Source: Paenibacillus polymyxa M1 (GTDB lineage: Bacteria; Bacillota; Bacilli; Paenibacillales; Paenibacillaceae). From it: a stretch of DNA of 64,000 bases. Below are positions 27,830-37,491 of this stretch, piece after piece. Position 1 is the stretch's first letter; every line of letters starts with the position of its first letter. The stretch covers positions 1,371,501 through 1,435,500 of the forward strand of contig NC_017542.1 of NCBI RefSeq assembly GCF_000237325.1, written 5' to 3'. The notes under the pieces were generated by a model, which worked only from the letters and a program-made list of their open reading frames with translations, searched no databases and had not been told where the DNA came from. A program made the position numbers and the translations under genes.

Positions 27830-28360
27830 TCACGAAAAATGTACATCTGCCGTTGTGAGCAAACGTGCAAAACGATTACCTAGCACGGCATTGTGATGAG
27901 CTACGATTTGTTCGCCGCTTAGTACCTTGCTATCAAATGTACTATGCGCATCCGATACGAGCACGTTGTTCTGGTATCCCAGACTATAGGCGCTTCGGCA
28001 AGTCGTGTCGAGACAAAATTCAGTCTGCATCCCGGCAATAATCAGCTGTTCCGCCCCCAATTCCTGGAGCACATCACGCAATTCAGTTTGGTAGAAGCTG
28101 TCCCAGGATGATTTTCGGACAATTCGTTCATGAGGAAGAGGACGCACCACGTCGGCGATGGCCCAGCCTACACTGTTTTCCCGGAAATCCTCATCCGCTT
28201 CATCGGTATGCTGCACGAAAATTACTGGTGTGCCGATAGTTCTGGCTTCGGTCAAAAGCTGCTGTAAATGCGCTACAACTTCCTGCTCACGATACAGCTT
28301 CTCATCATACATGAACATTGCCTGCTGAACATCAATCAAGAGTAAAACGGTTTGTCCCAT
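27830..28360 (-). CDS. isochorismatase-family cysteine hydrolase
   Basis: A 176-aa cysteine hydrolase. The catalytic Asp is in LLLIDVQQAMF, the Lys is expected in the RIVRKSSWDSFYQT segment, and the Cys is in GMQTEFCLDTTCRSAY. The family covers nicotinamidase, N-carbamoylsarcosine amidase and isochorismatase, so the substrate is open. ATG 28360 lies 10 nt after AAGGAGGG; the longer upstream frame is unsupported. The gene is monocistronic and divergent from tsaE. Confidence 0.88.
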   Translation of the reverse strand: MGQTVLLLIDVQQAMFMYDEKLYREQEVVAHLQQLLTEARTIGTPVIFVQHTDEADEDFRENSVGWAIADVVRPLPHERIVRKSSWDSFYQTELRDVLQELGAEQLIIAGMQTEFCLDTTCRSAYSLGYQNNVLVSDAHSTFDSKVLSGEQIVAHHNAVLGNRFARLLTTADVHFS

Positions 28361-28495
28361 CAGTTTGATTCCCTCCTTGTGTGTAACACTTAACTTACAA
28401 TAGCATGTCTTCATGCCTTGCGGCGACATAAGGTGAACTATATAATAAAGAACAAGTTGGAACGGTCCGATTCGGACGAAAGGTGATTAAAAGAT

Positions 28496-28975
28496 ATGAC
28501 AATTTCGCAGGAACAGTTTGTATTCCGTTCTGTCTCAGAGGCACAGACCGGGACATTAGCAGGCTTTTTGGCAGCCCAAGCGGTTCCCGGAACCGTGATT
28601 GTGCTGGACGGAGATCTGGGAGCGGGCAAGACTGCTTTTTCCAAGGCTTTTGCCAGCCATTTAGGTGTACCGGGTATCGTAAATAGTCCAACCTTTACTC
28701 TCATTAAGGAGTACGAGGGCCGATTGCCTTTGTATCATATGGATGTATACCGGATTTCCCAAGACGAGGCGGAGGATCTTGGACTGGACGAATATTTTTA
28801 TGGGACAGGAGTATGTCTGGTGGAATGGGGTAGTATTATACCGGATATGTTGCCGGATCAGCGGCTTCACATGTATATAGAAACAACGGATGTAGGGGAG
28901 CGCTTGATTCACCTGACCGGGTACGGCGAGCCTTATGAACAATGGTGCCGCATTTTGCGGGAGAATGGAGTTTGA
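28496..28975 (+). CDS. tsaE: tRNA t6A modification ATPase TsaE
   Basis: A 159-aa P-loop ATPase needed for threonylcarbamoyl-adenosine (t6A37) formation with TsaB and TsaD. Walker A is VLDGDLGAGKTAFSKAFA; NSPTFTLIKEYEG and HMDVYR are family signatures. It starts the tsaE-tsaB-rimI-tsaD operon, the same order as ydiB-ydiC-ydiD-ydiE in B. subtilis. The next gene starts 3 nt after its stop. Confidence 0.95.
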   Translation: MTISQEQFVFRSVSEAQTGTLAGFLAAQAVPGTVIVLDGDLGAGKTAFSKAFASHLGVPGIVNSPTFTLIKEYEGRLPLYHMDVYRISQDEAEDLGLDEYFYGTGVCLVEWGSIIPDMLPDQRLHMYIETTDVGERLIHLTGYGEPYEQWCRILRENGV

Positions 28976-28978
28976 ACC

Positions 28979-29815
28979 ATGCAAAGAGAGCATACAGATG
29001 TAAATGAAAAGCCGCGTGAGCGGTTTTTGACGTTAGATACAGCGACGACCGTAATGGCGGCCGCCCTAATGAACGGAAAAGAGCTGCTGGGAGAAAGTAA
29101 CGTTTTTGGCGAACGCAATCACTCGGTGCATGTCATTACCGAGCTGGAACGGCTCTTGAGCGAAGCAGGACTGACACGCGATGATGTGGACGGTCTTGCA
29201 GTAGGGGTTGGACCGGGATCTTACACCGGTATCCGAATCGCGGTGACCGCAGCCAAAACACTAGCTTGGGCCTGGGGCGTTCCGGTGACATCCATTTCCA
29301 CTTTGCACGCTTTGGCGTGGGGTGGTTGGAACCGTGGTATCGAGCTGAAGGGGCAAGAAGGTAAACAGGAGTCTGTGAATAACGACTTGCCCGGGGCGCA
29401 GGCAGCAGATTGGATTGTACCTGTGCTGGATGCGCGCCGCGGTCAGGTGTACACGGGGCTGTTCGCCACAAATACAGTTAAAGACATCGGTAGCCCGCAG
29501 CGGTTAGAGCCGGATGCCATCCGGTTGATGACTGCGTGGACCGATGATTTGCTGCAACGTTTGGAGGCTTTGCCTGCCGAGGAGCGTCCTGCGGTTATTT
29601 GGCTCGTTGGTGAAACGGCGGTTCACGCCGAAACAGCGGAGCGCTTGCGTGCATGGAGCGAGCTTCGTGTCGTGCCTTATGAGCTGGAAGGAAAATGGGT
29701 TGGCCGCCTTGGGGCGGATAAGCTGCTTCGTCAGGAATATGACGAGCTACATACGCTGGTTCCGAATTATACCCAGCTGGCGGAGGCGGAAGCCAATCTG
29801 CTTCGTCAGCGCTGA
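28979..29815 (+). CDS. tsaB: tRNA t6A modification protein TsaB
   Basis: A 278-aa inactive paralogue of TsaD that forms the core heterodimer of the t6A synthase. The N-terminal ASKHA signature is FLTLDTATTVMAAALM, followed by RNHSVHVI and VGVGPGSYTGIRIAVTAAKTLAW. It is slightly longer than usual owing to a hydrophilic stretch around 120-140 (GQEGKQESVNND). Confidence 0.95.
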   Translation: MQREHTDVNEKPRERFLTLDTATTVMAAALMNGKELLGESNVFGERNHSVHVITELERLLSEAGLTRDDVDGLAVGVGPGSYTGIRIAVTAAKTLAWAWGVPVTSISTLHALAWGGWNRGIELKGQEGKQESVNNDLPGAQAADWIVPVLDARRGQVYTGLFATNTVKDIGSPQRLEPDAIRLMTAWTDDLLQRLEALPAEERPAVIWLVGETAVHAETAERLRAWSELRVVPYELEGKWVGRLGADKLLRQEYDELHTLVPNYTQLAEAEANLLRQR

Positions 29816-29831
29816 AGAGGCGGTGAGCAAC

Positions 29832-30347
29832 ATGGCAAAGAACATACAGCGGGAAGAGAAACTTGAGTTTCGCTTAATGCAACTGGATGACATCCCCGAT
29901 GTGCTGGAGATTGAGCATGAAGCGTTCACGCTACCGTGGACGGAGGAAGCCTTCCGCAATGAGCTGACAATGAATCATTTTGCTAAATATATGATTATGG
30001 AGCTTAATGGACGAGCCATTGGTTACGCAGGCATGTGGACGATTATGGATGAGGCTCATATTACGAATATTGCGGTTCGTGAGGCTTATCGTGGACGCAA
30101 GCTTGGAGACAAGCTGTTGGATGAGCTGATGCAGACCGCATCTTATTTAGGGATGGAGCGTATGACCCTAGAGGTACGGGTAACGAACCGGATCGCTCAG
30201 GGCTTGTATGAGAAAAAGGGCTTTAAGCCTGCAGGTGTGCGCAAGGGCTATTATTCGGATAATAACGAGGATGCCGTGATCATGTGGGCGGATCTTCCCG
30301 CACACGGGGCATCCGGTGAACAGGAAGGAAGCGTGCAGGAGCAATGA
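29832..30347 (+). CDS. rimI: ribosomal protein S18 alanine N-acetyltransferase RimI
   Basis: A 171-aa GNAT acetyltransferase. The acetyl-CoA loop is [17 protein letters not shown], with the RimI-typical [15 protein letters not shown] and [19 protein letters not shown]. The start ATG 29832 follows GAGGCGGTGAG; a much longer in-frame reading begins inside tsaB and is not used. It overlaps tsaD by 4 bp (ATGA). Confidence 0.92.
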   Translation: MAKNIQREEKLEFRLMQLDDIPDVLEIEHEAFTLPWTEEAFRNELTMNHFAKYMIMELNGRAIGYAGMWTIMDEAHITNIAVREAYRGRKLGDKLLDELMQTASYLGMERMTLEVRVTNRIAQGLYEKKGFKPAGVRKGYYSDNNEDAVIMWADLPAHGASGEQEGSVQEQ

Positions 30348-31408
30348 CGCAAGCGGAAAAAGCAGGTACAGGCTCTGCCTCTGGCGAGCCTTGCTATATA
30401 CTGGCAGTGGAAACGAGTTGTGATGAAACGGCAGTTTCTGTCGTGAAAAATGGCACAGAGGTGCTTTCGAATCTGATTTCCAGTCAGATTGAAACACACA
30501 AAGCCTTTGGCGGTGTTGTGCCAGAGGTAGCATCACGCAAACATGTGGAAAGCATTACCTATATGCTGGATGAGGCTATGCAAACATCGGGAATCAGCCC
30601 CCGCGAGATTTCAGCGGTTGCCGTGACACAAGGACCAGGACTGGTTGGCGCATTGCTGGTTGGTATTGTCGCCGCCAAGAGCGCTGCTATGGCGTTCGGC
30701 AAACCGCTAATCGGAACGCATCATATTGCGGGACATATTTATGCCAATCAGTTGGAGCATGATATTGTATATCCGTGCATTGCTCTTGTGGTGTCAGGGG
30801 GGCATACCGAGCTGGTGCTGATGGAATCCGAAGGGCAATTTCAGCTTATTGGTCGTACGAGGGATGATGCGGTTGGAGAAGCCTACGACAAAGTAGCGCG
30901 AGCCATCGGATTTCCGTATCCCGGCGGTCCGCATGTGGATCGTGTAGCCCATGAATCGGAGGAAGTGGTTACTTTGCCGCGTGCATGGCTGGAGCCGGAT
31001 TCTTATGATTTTAGCTTTAGCGGCTTGAAATCGGCGGTGCTGAATGTAATTAACCAGACGAAAATGCGCGGAGAAACCGTTCATGCGGGAGCGATTGCAA
31101 GAGGCTTTCAAGAGTCGGTCGTAGAGGTGCTGGTAGAAAAAGCGATTCGCGCTATGCGTGAATACGGTGCGAAGCAGCTGCTGCTTTGCGGCGGAGTTGC
31201 TGCCAATCGTGGACTACGTACAGCATTGCGGGAACGCTGTGAGCGTGAAGGCATCAAACTGCTTGTACCATCCATGAAATACTGTACAGATAATGCAGCG
31301 ATGATCGGTGCCGCAGCATACGCCAAGTGGAAGCGCGGAGAATTCACCTCATTGGACATGAAAGCTGATCCAGGGCTGTCTCTGGAAGAGTGGTCTGTTC
31401 AAACTTAA
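30344..31408 (+). CDS. tsaD: tRNA N6-threonylcarbamoyltransferase TsaD
   Basis: A 354-aa enzyme that transfers the threonylcarbamoyl group to A37 of ANN-reading tRNAs. It contains [13 protein letters not shown] at the N-terminus, the metal-binding HHIAGH and [11 protein letters not shown], and [14 protein letters not shown] near the C-terminus. It is the last gene of the operon, closed by a terminator at 31425. Confidence 0.96.
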   Translation: MTQAEKAGTGSASGEPCYILAVETSCDETAVSVVKNGTEVLSNLISSQIETHKAFGGVVPEVASRKHVESITYMLDEAMQTSGISPREISAVAVTQGPGLVGALLVGIVAAKSAAMAFGKPLIGTHHIAGHIYANQLEHDIVYPCIALVVSGGHTELVLMESEGQFQLIGRTRDDAVGEAYDKVARAIGFPYPGGPHVDRVAHESEEVVTLPRAWLEPDSYDFSFSGLKSAVLNVINQTKMRGETVHAGAIARGFQESVVEVLVEKAIRAMREYGAKQLLLCGGVAANRGLRTALRERCEREGIKLLVPSMKYCTDNAAMIGAAAYAKWKRGEFTSLDMKADPGLSLEEWSVQT

Positions 31409-31424
31409 TTGAACGAATAGGAAG

Positions 31425-31455
31425 GACACGACACATCTTTGGGGTCGTGTCTTTT
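31425..31455 (+). terminator. terminator of the tsa operon
   Basis: GACACGAC pairs with GTCGTGTC across an 11-nt loop, followed by TTTTCTATTT. Confidence 0.85.
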
Positions 31456-31651
31456 CTATTTCGCGCTATACATATATATAAATAGAATTTCAAGAGGATA
31501 AAATACAGGAGTTTGAGCGTATGAATGCCGGTATCTTATTTCCTCGCATGATTCGTCACAATGGTTCACGATTTTTCATGTTCCACCAAAAAAATTATCA
31601 AAATTTTATACTGCCCGAATAATGATGTGATTTGTCAAGTTGTGAACAAAG

Positions 31652-31888
31652 TTATCCACATATACCGTTCAAAATGTGGATAAATAGGCTCAAAGCAAGC
31701 GGGCTAAGACTTTTAGCGGATAGCTGAATGGGGGATATATCATAGCTATAGTGATTGTGAAATTTGTGGATAATGTGGATAAAATGGTGGATAAATTTGG
31801 TTTTCATTTGAAGTTGGCGGTTTATCAATAAAAAAATGGCCTAAAAGGCCATTTTCCAATATCGTCCATGCACAAAATCTGTGGATAT
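31652..31888. promoter_or_regulatory. DnaA-box cluster in the tsaD / ABC-F intergenic region
   Basis: Four perfect 9-mer DnaA boxes occur: TTATCCACA at 31652 (plus) and TGTGGATAA at 31675, 31765 and 31774 (minus). Two one-mismatch boxes are GGTGGATAA at 31786 and TGTGGATAT at 31880. There is no dnaA or dnaN gene nearby, so this is not oriC. In B. subtilis the equivalent gcp (tsaD)-ydiF gap is, as I recall, one of the known chromosomal DnaA-binding clusters that titrate DnaA. The rest of the 547-bp gap (31409-31955) has no gene. Confidence 0.8.
31828..31855 (-). terminator. terminator of the ABC-F gene
   Basis: On the minus strand, AAAATGGCC pairs with GGCCATTTT around a TTTTA loop and runs into a T tract. 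Confidence 0.8.
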
Positions 31889-31955
31889 TCTTGTGTACAA
31901 AAAATAGAAGAGGGAAATGTGAAATTTTTATGGCTAAGATTTTATGCAGCAGCTT

Positions 31956-33920
31956 TTATGCCTCAAGCAGTTCCTCCCAGGATGCATAGGTTTCAGTCAA
32001 TTCCTGTTTATGGGTGTCGAGTTGTGCCTGAATATTTTGAAGTGCTGTGTAATCCTGATAAATCTCAGGCAGGGTCATTTGTTCTTCCAACCCTACAATT
32101 TGTTCTTCCAGCGTTTTGATCTTGTTTTCCAATGCCTCCAGCTTGCGTTGACGGCTGCGTTCCTCGCTTTTGGCTTGTTTGTCTGCCGCATAGGTGGCTG
32201 CGCGTGATTTGGGAGTGGTCTCGTCTGTTACAGATGCAGAGGTAGACGATGTTTTGCCACGAGTGGACTGACTTGCCTCGAGAGCTTCCTGTGCGATTTC
32301 CTCCAACTCTTGTTTTTTAGCTACATAGTCATCATAATTCCCCAGGAAATGTTCTATCCCTTCAGGATGAAGCTCGATGACACGTTCAGCCATTTTGTTA
32401 AGGAAATAACGGTCATGGGAGATGAACAACAGTGTACCGTCATAGTCCATCAGAGCCGCTTCCAGCACTTCCTTGCTAAACAGATCCAGATGGTTGGTAG
32501 GCTCATCGAGAATTAATACGTTGGCTTCACGCAGCATTAGCTTGGCCAGTGATACGCGGGCTTTTTCTCCTCCGCTTAATGAAGCTACCTTTTTCAGTAC
32601 ATCGTCACCGCTAAATAGGAAATTACCCAGCACTGTCCGAATCCGTGCTTCTTCCATATGAGGGTACTCGCTCCATAACTCCTCCAGTACGGTATTGGCG
32701 GGGTTCAGGTTTGTCTGCTCCTGGTCATACAGACCGATTTTGATCTTCGTACCCCAGTGGATGGACCCAGCAGCAGGTTTAAGTGAGCCGGTCAAGCATT
32801 TGAGTAAAGTCGATTTTCCGATCCCGTTCGGACCAATCAGTGCCACCGTATCTCCTCGTTTTAAGTCAAAGGAGGCATGCTGAAATAAAGGCTTTTTCCC
32901 CTCATACGCTACGGAAAGGTCGCGCACCTCTAATACTTCCTTACCCGACATATAGGCGGTTTCAAAAGAAAAGTGGGCTTTTTTCAAATCGCCCATAGGT
33001 CGATCCATACGATCCATTTTATCTAGCTGCTTGCGGCGGCTTTGGGCACGTTTGGTTGTAGAGGCTCGCACGATGTTGCGTTGTATAAATGCCTCCATCC
33101 GTGCGATCTCCTCTTGCTGCTTTTCGTAATGCTTGAGGTTTGTTTCGTACTCGGCAGCCTTTAGTTCCATATAGCGGCTGTAATTGCCTGTATAGCGAGT
33201 GGAGCGATGGCGTTCGATTTCAACAATCGTGGTCACCAGTCGATCCAGAAAATATCGGTCATGTGATACGACCAGCAGGGAGCCGGAGTAGCCACGCAAA
33301 TAGTCTTCCAGCCAGGTCAATGTCTGAATATCCAGATAGTTGGTAGGCTCATCGAGCATAAGGACATCTGGAGCGAGCAGTAGGATGCGTGCTAGCGCAA
33401 GCCTGGTTTTTTGACCTCCGCTCAGCGTGACTACAGGCGTCTCGGGTGCAAATGAACCAAAGCCCATGCCGTGTAGCACGCTGCGAACACGGGTCTCCAT
33501 TTCATAACCGCCGTGATCCTTGAACCAGTCTGAGCGTCGTGCATAGCGTTCAAGCAGATCGGCATAACGCTTTTCGTTGTGCGCATTGGCCGGATCAGCG
33601 ATTTCCTGCTCCATCTGCCGAAGTTCCCTTTCTGCTGCAATCAGTGGTTCGAACACCAGCATCATCTCATCCCAGATCGAACGATCAGAATCCAAACCGC
33701 TGTTTTGCGCCAAATAACCGATGCTGGTTTCCTTTGCTTTAAAGATTTGTCCACTGTCATAGGATATTTCACCAGCAATGATTTTGAGCAGGGTCGATTT
33801 GCCTGCACCGTTCACACCTACCAGTCCAATACGTTCACGTTCCAATATTTGAAGGTTAATCCCGTCCAGAACGGGCTCAATTCCATAGGATTTAGTAATT
33901 CCGGTTACTTGCAATAGCAT
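31956..33920 (-). CDS. ABC-F family ATPase (YdiF-like)
   Basis: A 654-aa soluble protein with two ABC cassettes and no membrane part. The first has GVNGAGKSTLLKII and TLSGGQKTRLALARI; the second GPNGIGKSTLLKC and LSGGEKARVSLAKL. An interdomain linker (~240-310, with RASTTKRAQSRRKQL) and a C-terminal coiled coil (~560-650) are present. ABC-F proteins act on the ribosome, as translation factors or in antibiotic protection; the place beside tsaD matches YdiF, a housekeeping member. ATG 33920 lies 10 nt after GGAGGA; upstream in-frame ATGs are unsupported. Confidence 0.92.
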   Translation of the reverse strand: MLLQVTGITKSYGIEPVLDGINLQILERERIGLVGVNGAGKSTLLKIIAGEISYDSGQIFKAKETSIGYLAQNSGLDSDRSIWDEMMLVFEPLIAAERELRQMEQEIADPANAHNEKRYADLLERYARRSDWFKDHGGYEMETRVRSVLHGMGFGSFAPETPVVTLSGGQKTRLALARILLLAPDVLMLDEPTNYLDIQTLTWLEDYLRGYSGSLLVVSHDRYFLDRLVTTIVEIERHRSTRYTGNYSRYMELKAAEYETNLKHYEKQQEEIARMEAFIQRNIVRASTTKRAQSRRKQLDKMDRMDRPMGDLKKAHFSFETAYMSGKEVLEVRDLSVAYEGKKPLFQHASFDLKRGDTVALIGPNGIGKSTLLKCLTGSLKPAAGSIHWGTKIKIGLYDQEQTNLNPANTVLEELWSEYPHMEEARIRTVLGNFLFSGDDVLKKVASLSGGEKARVSLAKLMLREANVLILDEPTNHLDLFSKEVLEAALMDYDGTLLFISHDRYFLNKMAERVIELHPEGIEHFLGNYDDYVAKKQELEEIAQEALEASQSTRGKTSSTSASVTDETTPKSRAATYAADKQAKSEERSRQRKLEALENKIKTLEEQIVGLEEQMTLPEIYQDYTALQNIQAQLDTHKQELTETYASWEELLEA

Positions 33921-34189
33921 AGCGTATCGTTCCTCCATTACATTTTGCACAGTTCTTCCTGCCTTTTTCGCAGGTACCTTCCTTCCAGTTTACATGAAAT
34001 TACCCACTATTGCACTGCTTTCACCCCCTAAACCCTTGAGCCGCGTGTAGTCAATTTGTATAAACAATGATAAACTTAAACGAGAAGTGAAAAAGAATGA
34101 AAAAAACTTGCAACGTACAGCACTTACTGACAAATGGGACAATTGTAACGTGTTGATGATTATCGACGATTGTGCGGGAGGGCGGATGT

Positions 34190-34843
34190 GTGGATGTCTG
34201 TAATGTGAAGAACGCGCTGCGTGTACAGCAACGGGAAGCGCGTGACTCCATGGACCCGCTGACAAGGCAGAAGGCATCGGCTGTGGCCTGTCGGCATGCA
34301 ATCGAGGCATGGGAGCAGCTTAGAATAGACAGAAACGGGGATAAGCTAACCTTATTTAGTTATCTCTCTTTTGGCAGCGAGATTTCTACGACTCCCCTCA
34401 TTGAGCATTGTTGGTCACAGGGAGATCGTGTCCTGGCCCCGAGAGTGGATTCGGTAACCCGAACCATGGAGCTGAGGGAGATGGATCAGTATGGAAATAT
34501 GGTACCCGGCGTATGGAACATTCCTGAGCCTGCATTGACATGCAAGGAATGGTTGCCTGAAATGTGGACGGGAATCGACTGGGTTGTTGTGCCCGGCTTG
34601 GCCTTTGATCGTCGTGGAGGCAGGATCGGCTATGGCGGAGGCTACTATGATCGCTTTACCGCACAGGTAGAGGCAGTGAAGCGTAATAATGGTTCCGTAG
34701 GTCCGCTTTATGTCTCGCTGCTGTTGCCGGGACAATTGTTGGCACAAGTACCCATGGAGCCGGGAGATTTGCGAGTGGACGTGCTGTTTACACCGGAAGG
34801 ACGCTTAGATTGTAATCATGCAAAATCCACAAAAGATGAATGA
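34190..34843 (+). CDS. 5-formyltetrahydrofolate cyclo-ligase
   Basis: A 217-aa enzyme (MTHFS/YqgN family) that converts 5-formyl-THF to 5,10-methenyl-THF with ATP. The family signature is VVPGLAFDRRGGRIGYGGGYYDR. The start codon is judged to be GTG 34190, 7 nt after GGAGGG; the GTG at 34172 precedes that site and is less likely. It begins a run of cofactor genes (moaC, mogA) on this strand. Confidence 0.88.
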   Translation: MDVCNVKNALRVQQREARDSMDPLTRQKASAVACRHAIEAWEQLRIDRNGDKLTLFSYLSFGSEISTTPLIEHCWSQGDRVLAPRVDSVTRTMELREMDQYGNMVPGVWNIPEPALTCKEWLPEMWTGIDWVVVPGLAFDRRGGRIGYGGGYYDRFTAQVEAVKRNNGSVGPLYVSLLLPGQLLAQVPMEPGDLRVDVLFTPEGRLDCNHAKSTKDE

Positions 34844-34881
34844 AGTAAAGTTGGGTATGTGAAAGGAGCTGTGAGGGAGTC

Positions 34882-35370
34882 ATGGATTCCTTTACTCATT
34901 TTAACGAACAGGGACGGGCTCGTATGGTAGATATTTCGGGCAAAACGTCTACGGTTCGTACAGCAGTCGCCGTGACTCAGATTACGATGAACCCGGCTAC
35001 ATTGACGGCTGTAAAAGAAGGAAGAATCGGCAAGGGTGATGTACTTGCTGTAGCTCAGGTCGCAGGGATTCAAGGTGCGAAAAAAACGTCAGACTGGATA
35101 CCGATGTGTCATCCGCTGGCGCTGACAGGCGTGAACATTACTTTTTCCGATAATGGACATGATGTGCTTCATATTGAAGTTGAAGTGAAGACCGAGGGTA
35201 AGACAGGTGTAGAAATGGAAGCTTTGACAGCGGCTTCAGCCGCAGCGTTAACCGTGTATGATATGTGCAAGGCGCTGCAAAAAGATATGATCATCGGCCC
35301 TACCATGCTGCAATCCAAAACGGGTGGCAAGCATGGTGATTTTCAAAGGGAGGACCACCAGAAACCTTGA
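34882..35370 (+). CDS. moaC: cyclic pyranopterin monophosphate synthase MoaC
   Basis: A 162-aa enzyme of molybdenum cofactor synthesis that converts 3',8-cyclo-GTP to cPMP. Signatures are [11 protein letters not shown] near the N-terminus, [16 protein letters not shown], and [22 protein letters not shown]. It lies 38 bp downstream of the cyclo-ligase gene. moaC in this position beside ydiF and tat genes is shared with B. subtilis. Confidence 0.95.
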   Translation: MDSFTHFNEQGRARMVDISGKTSTVRTAVAVTQITMNPATLTAVKEGRIGKGDVLAVAQVAGIQGAKKTSDWIPMCHPLALTGVNITFSDNGHDVLHIEVEVKTEGKTGVEMEALTAASAAALTVYDMCKALQKDMIIGPTMLQSKTGGKHGDFQREDHQKP

Positions 35371-35483
35371 CATAGACAACATTGTCGCCGAGAGGGTACT
35401 GTGATGTGATGGAGGATGCAGCGTGGCTGTTTCTGATTTTCAGAAGAGAAAGTATTCTTTCATGATAGGAGAAGGGTGATCTT

Positions 35484-35966
35484 ATGGTGTGGAAAACGGC
35501 GATCCTAACAGCCAGTGATAAAGGGGCAAGGGGAGAGCGTGAGGATACAAGCGCACAGGTCATCCGGGAACTCGTCGAAGAAGAACTGGGCGGAGAGATT
35601 GTGGAATACCGGATCGTTCCCGATGAACCGGATGAGATTATTGCGGCTTTAATCGAAATGACCGATTATTTTCATGCAGACTTGGTGCTTACTACAGGCG
35701 GAACCGAACTGGCGATCCGTGATGTGACACCTGAGGCGACCAGACGGGTCGTGGAACGGGAAGTGCCAGGTATGGCGGAAGCCATGAGAATGATCGTGAT
35801 GCAGAAAAATCCGGCGGCCATGCTTTTTCGTGGAATCGTGGGGATACGTGGACGTACGTTGATTGTCAATTTACCAGGAACGCCCAAAGGCGTGCATGAA
35901 AATTTGGCAGCGATTATGGATCAACTCCCGGAAGCATTGCTTATGGTGACAGGTCAGTTTCGGTAG
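35484..35966 (+). CDS. MogA/MoaB family molybdenum cofactor protein
   Basis: A 160-aa molybdopterin-binding protein of the MogA/MoaB family, which adenylylates molybdopterin before metal insertion. It has ILTASDKGARGEREDTS at the N-terminus, VLTTGGTELAIRDVTPEA in the active site, and NLPGTPKGVHENLAAI. The usual TGGTG reads TGGTE here, a modest departure. It is separated from moaC by 113 bp and followed by tatA. Confidence 0.9.
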   Translation: MVWKTAILTASDKGARGEREDTSAQVIRELVEEELGGEIVEYRIVPDEPDEIIAALIEMTDYFHADLVLTTGGTELAIRDVTPEATRRVVEREVPGMAEAMRMIVMQKNPAAMLFRGIVGIRGRTLIVNLPGTPKGVHENLAAIMDQLPEALLMVTGQFR

Positions 35967-36068
35967 AAGGCAGCCCGTGTGTGTGGTATGATACCTGTAA
36001 GAATTTATAAGGCCGTATACGGACAGAGGGTCTCATTTTGTCCGTCAACATAAGGAGGATTACTACAC

Positions 36069-36320
36069 ATGCCCAATATTGGAGCACCGGGTTATATTTT
36101 GTTAATTATTCTGGCGCTGCTGCTATTTGGTCCGAACAAGCTGCCTGAGCTGGGCCGAGCTGTAGGGCGTACATTCCGTGAATTTAAAAACGGGGCACGC
36201 GATATTTTATCTGAAGATGAACGGACTGGGCGGAAAGAAAGCAAAGATAGTGTGGTCCAAGCATCACAGACAACGTCTTCAGAAGTTCAACCTCAGCCTG
36301 AGGATAAACGCTTGTCATAG
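36069..36320 (+). CDS. tatA: twin-arginine translocase subunit TatA
   Basis: An 83-aa protein with one N-terminal transmembrane helix (GAPGYILLIILALLLFGP), the conserved FGPNKLPELGRAVGRTFREF amphipathic helix, and a polar acidic tail. It forms the size-fitting pore of the Tat exporter for folded proteins. The ATG follows AAGGAGG. tatC follows 112 bp downstream. Confidence 0.95.
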   Translation: MPNIGAPGYILLIILALLLFGPNKLPELGRAVGRTFREFKNGARDILSEDERTGRKESKDSVVQASQTTSSEVQPQPEDKRLS

Positions 36321-36358
36321 ATTTAGTTATTTATTTTTGCTGCTTGTATAATGAACAT

Positions 36359-36392
36359 GAGCCTCTTCTTTAGTGAAGGGCTTTATTTTTTA
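36359..36392 (+). terminator. terminator-like hairpin between tatA and tatC
   Basis: AGCCTCTTC pairs with GAAGGGCT, leaving a short loop, and is followed by TTATTTTTT. It would let tatA be transcribed more than tatC, which matches the excess of TatA in the complex. Confidence 0.55.
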
Positions 36393-36432
36393 GGAGGCGC
36401 TGCTGCGTTCCGTTCAGAAAGGAGGAAAGGAC

Positions 36433-37200
36433 TTGACCCCATCAGAGCATGAAATGCCGCTAATGGAACATCTGGGTGAGCTCCGCCGACGAATAATTTA
36501 TGTGCTGATTGTATTTGTATTGGCACTGGCTGGTGGATTGTTCGCGGCGGGTTCTGTCTATAACTGGCTTATTCGCTCCGGTTCGGCGAAAGCTTTTCAG
36601 TTAAATGCATTTTCCTTTTGGGACGGAATCGGCATCTACATGAAGATCGCCATGATCATTGGGATTGCAGTGGCGTTACCGTTTGCATGCTACCAATTGT
36701 GGAAGTTTGTCAGCCCGGGATTAAGGCCGCAAGAACGGAGCGCAACCTTGCGATATGTGCCTTATGTGCTGCTTTTGTTTATGATTGGCGCAGCTTTTGC
36801 TTATTTCATTATTTTCCCGATGGCGATTCAGTTTACATCGTCCGTCACCAAAAGTATGGGATTGCAGGAAACGTACGGTATTGCGCAATATTTCACCTTT
36901 ATGTTTAATATTGTGTTGCCTGTAGCGTTGCTGTTTGAACTCCCCCTGCTGATCATGTTTCTGACAGGGATTCGTGTATTAACCCCGATGAGGCTTCGCA
37001 AATGGCGGAAGATTTCTTATTTCCTGCTTGTTTTTGTTGCCGTTGTTATCACTCCGCCGGATTTTATATCCGATTTTTTGGTGGCGATTCCGTTGCTGGT
37101 GCTGTATGAAGCGAGTGTATATTTGTCATCAGTCGTGTATCGCAAGCAATTGCGTGCACAGGAGGAACGGGAGGCCCAATTGCGTGTAGCTGCGGAATAA
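36433..37200 (+). CDS. tatC: twin-arginine translocase subunit TatC
   Basis: A 255-aa six-helix membrane protein that receives Tat signal peptides. The N-terminal signature is MPLMEHLGELRRRIIYVL, and FELPLLIMFLTGIRVLTP and VVITPPDFISDFLVAIPLLVLYE are conserved. The TTG start at 36433 is preceded by AAAGGAGGAAAGG. It ends the tat pair, with a terminator at 37259. Confidence 0.95.
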   Translation: MTPSEHEMPLMEHLGELRRRIIYVLIVFVLALAGGLFAAGSVYNWLIRSGSAKAFQLNAFSFWDGIGIYMKIAMIIGIAVALPFACYQLWKFVSPGLRPQERSATLRYVPYVLLLFMIGAAFAYFIIFPMAIQFTSSVTKSMGLQETYGIAQYFTFMFNIVLPVALLFELPLLIMFLTGIRVLTPMRLRKWRKISYFLLVFVAVVITPPDFISDFLVAIPLLVLYEASVYLSSVVYRKQLRAQEEREAQLRVAAE

Positions 37201-37258
37201 TAAGACAGGACCTGAATGGCTCAACAACGAATTTCTCTAAAATTGATCAGTATAGCTG

Positions 37259-37303
37259 TCTTAAAAATAACCATTAGCCTTGAGTTAACGGTTATTTTTA
37301 AGA
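37259..37303 (+). terminator. terminator-like inverted repeat after tatC
   Basis: TCTTAAAAATAACC pairs perfectly over 14 bp with GGTTATTTTTAAGA across 17 nt. The T tract lies inside the stem and no long one follows, so efficiency is uncertain. Confidence 0.6.
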
Positions 37304-37364
37304 TAGGTGGATATAATCGAGAATGGTTACCCATAAAAATTCCCATAAAAAATACATTAGGGAC

Positions 37365-37431
37365 TTGAAATTCAATCTCAAGTTGAGTATCATAAAGTTG
37401 GTTGTTAGCACTGACCACTGTTGAGTGCTAA
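37365..37431 (+). promoter_or_regulatory. groESL promoter and CIRCE operator
   Basis: TTGAAA (37365) and TATCAT (37388) are 17 bp apart, a vegetative promoter. Just downstream, TTAGCACTG-N9-GAGTGCTAA (37405-37431) is the CIRCE element with one mismatch in the left arm. It is the binding site of the heat-shock repressor HrcA. Confidence 0.93.
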
Positions 37432-37491
37432 TACATACAACATAACAACCAAATTACAGGATAAAACACTTAATAAGGAGGCTATTTTTTC

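Noticed and set aside
29544..29831. Longer RimI beginning inside tsaB
   Set aside because: The added part overlaps tsaB in another frame and lacks a family match; ATG 29832 with a ribosome site gives a normal RimI.
31652..31888. Chromosome origin (oriC)
   Set aside because: DnaA boxes are present, but there is no dnaA, dnaN, rpmH or AT-rich unwinding array; a titration or regulatory cluster fits better.
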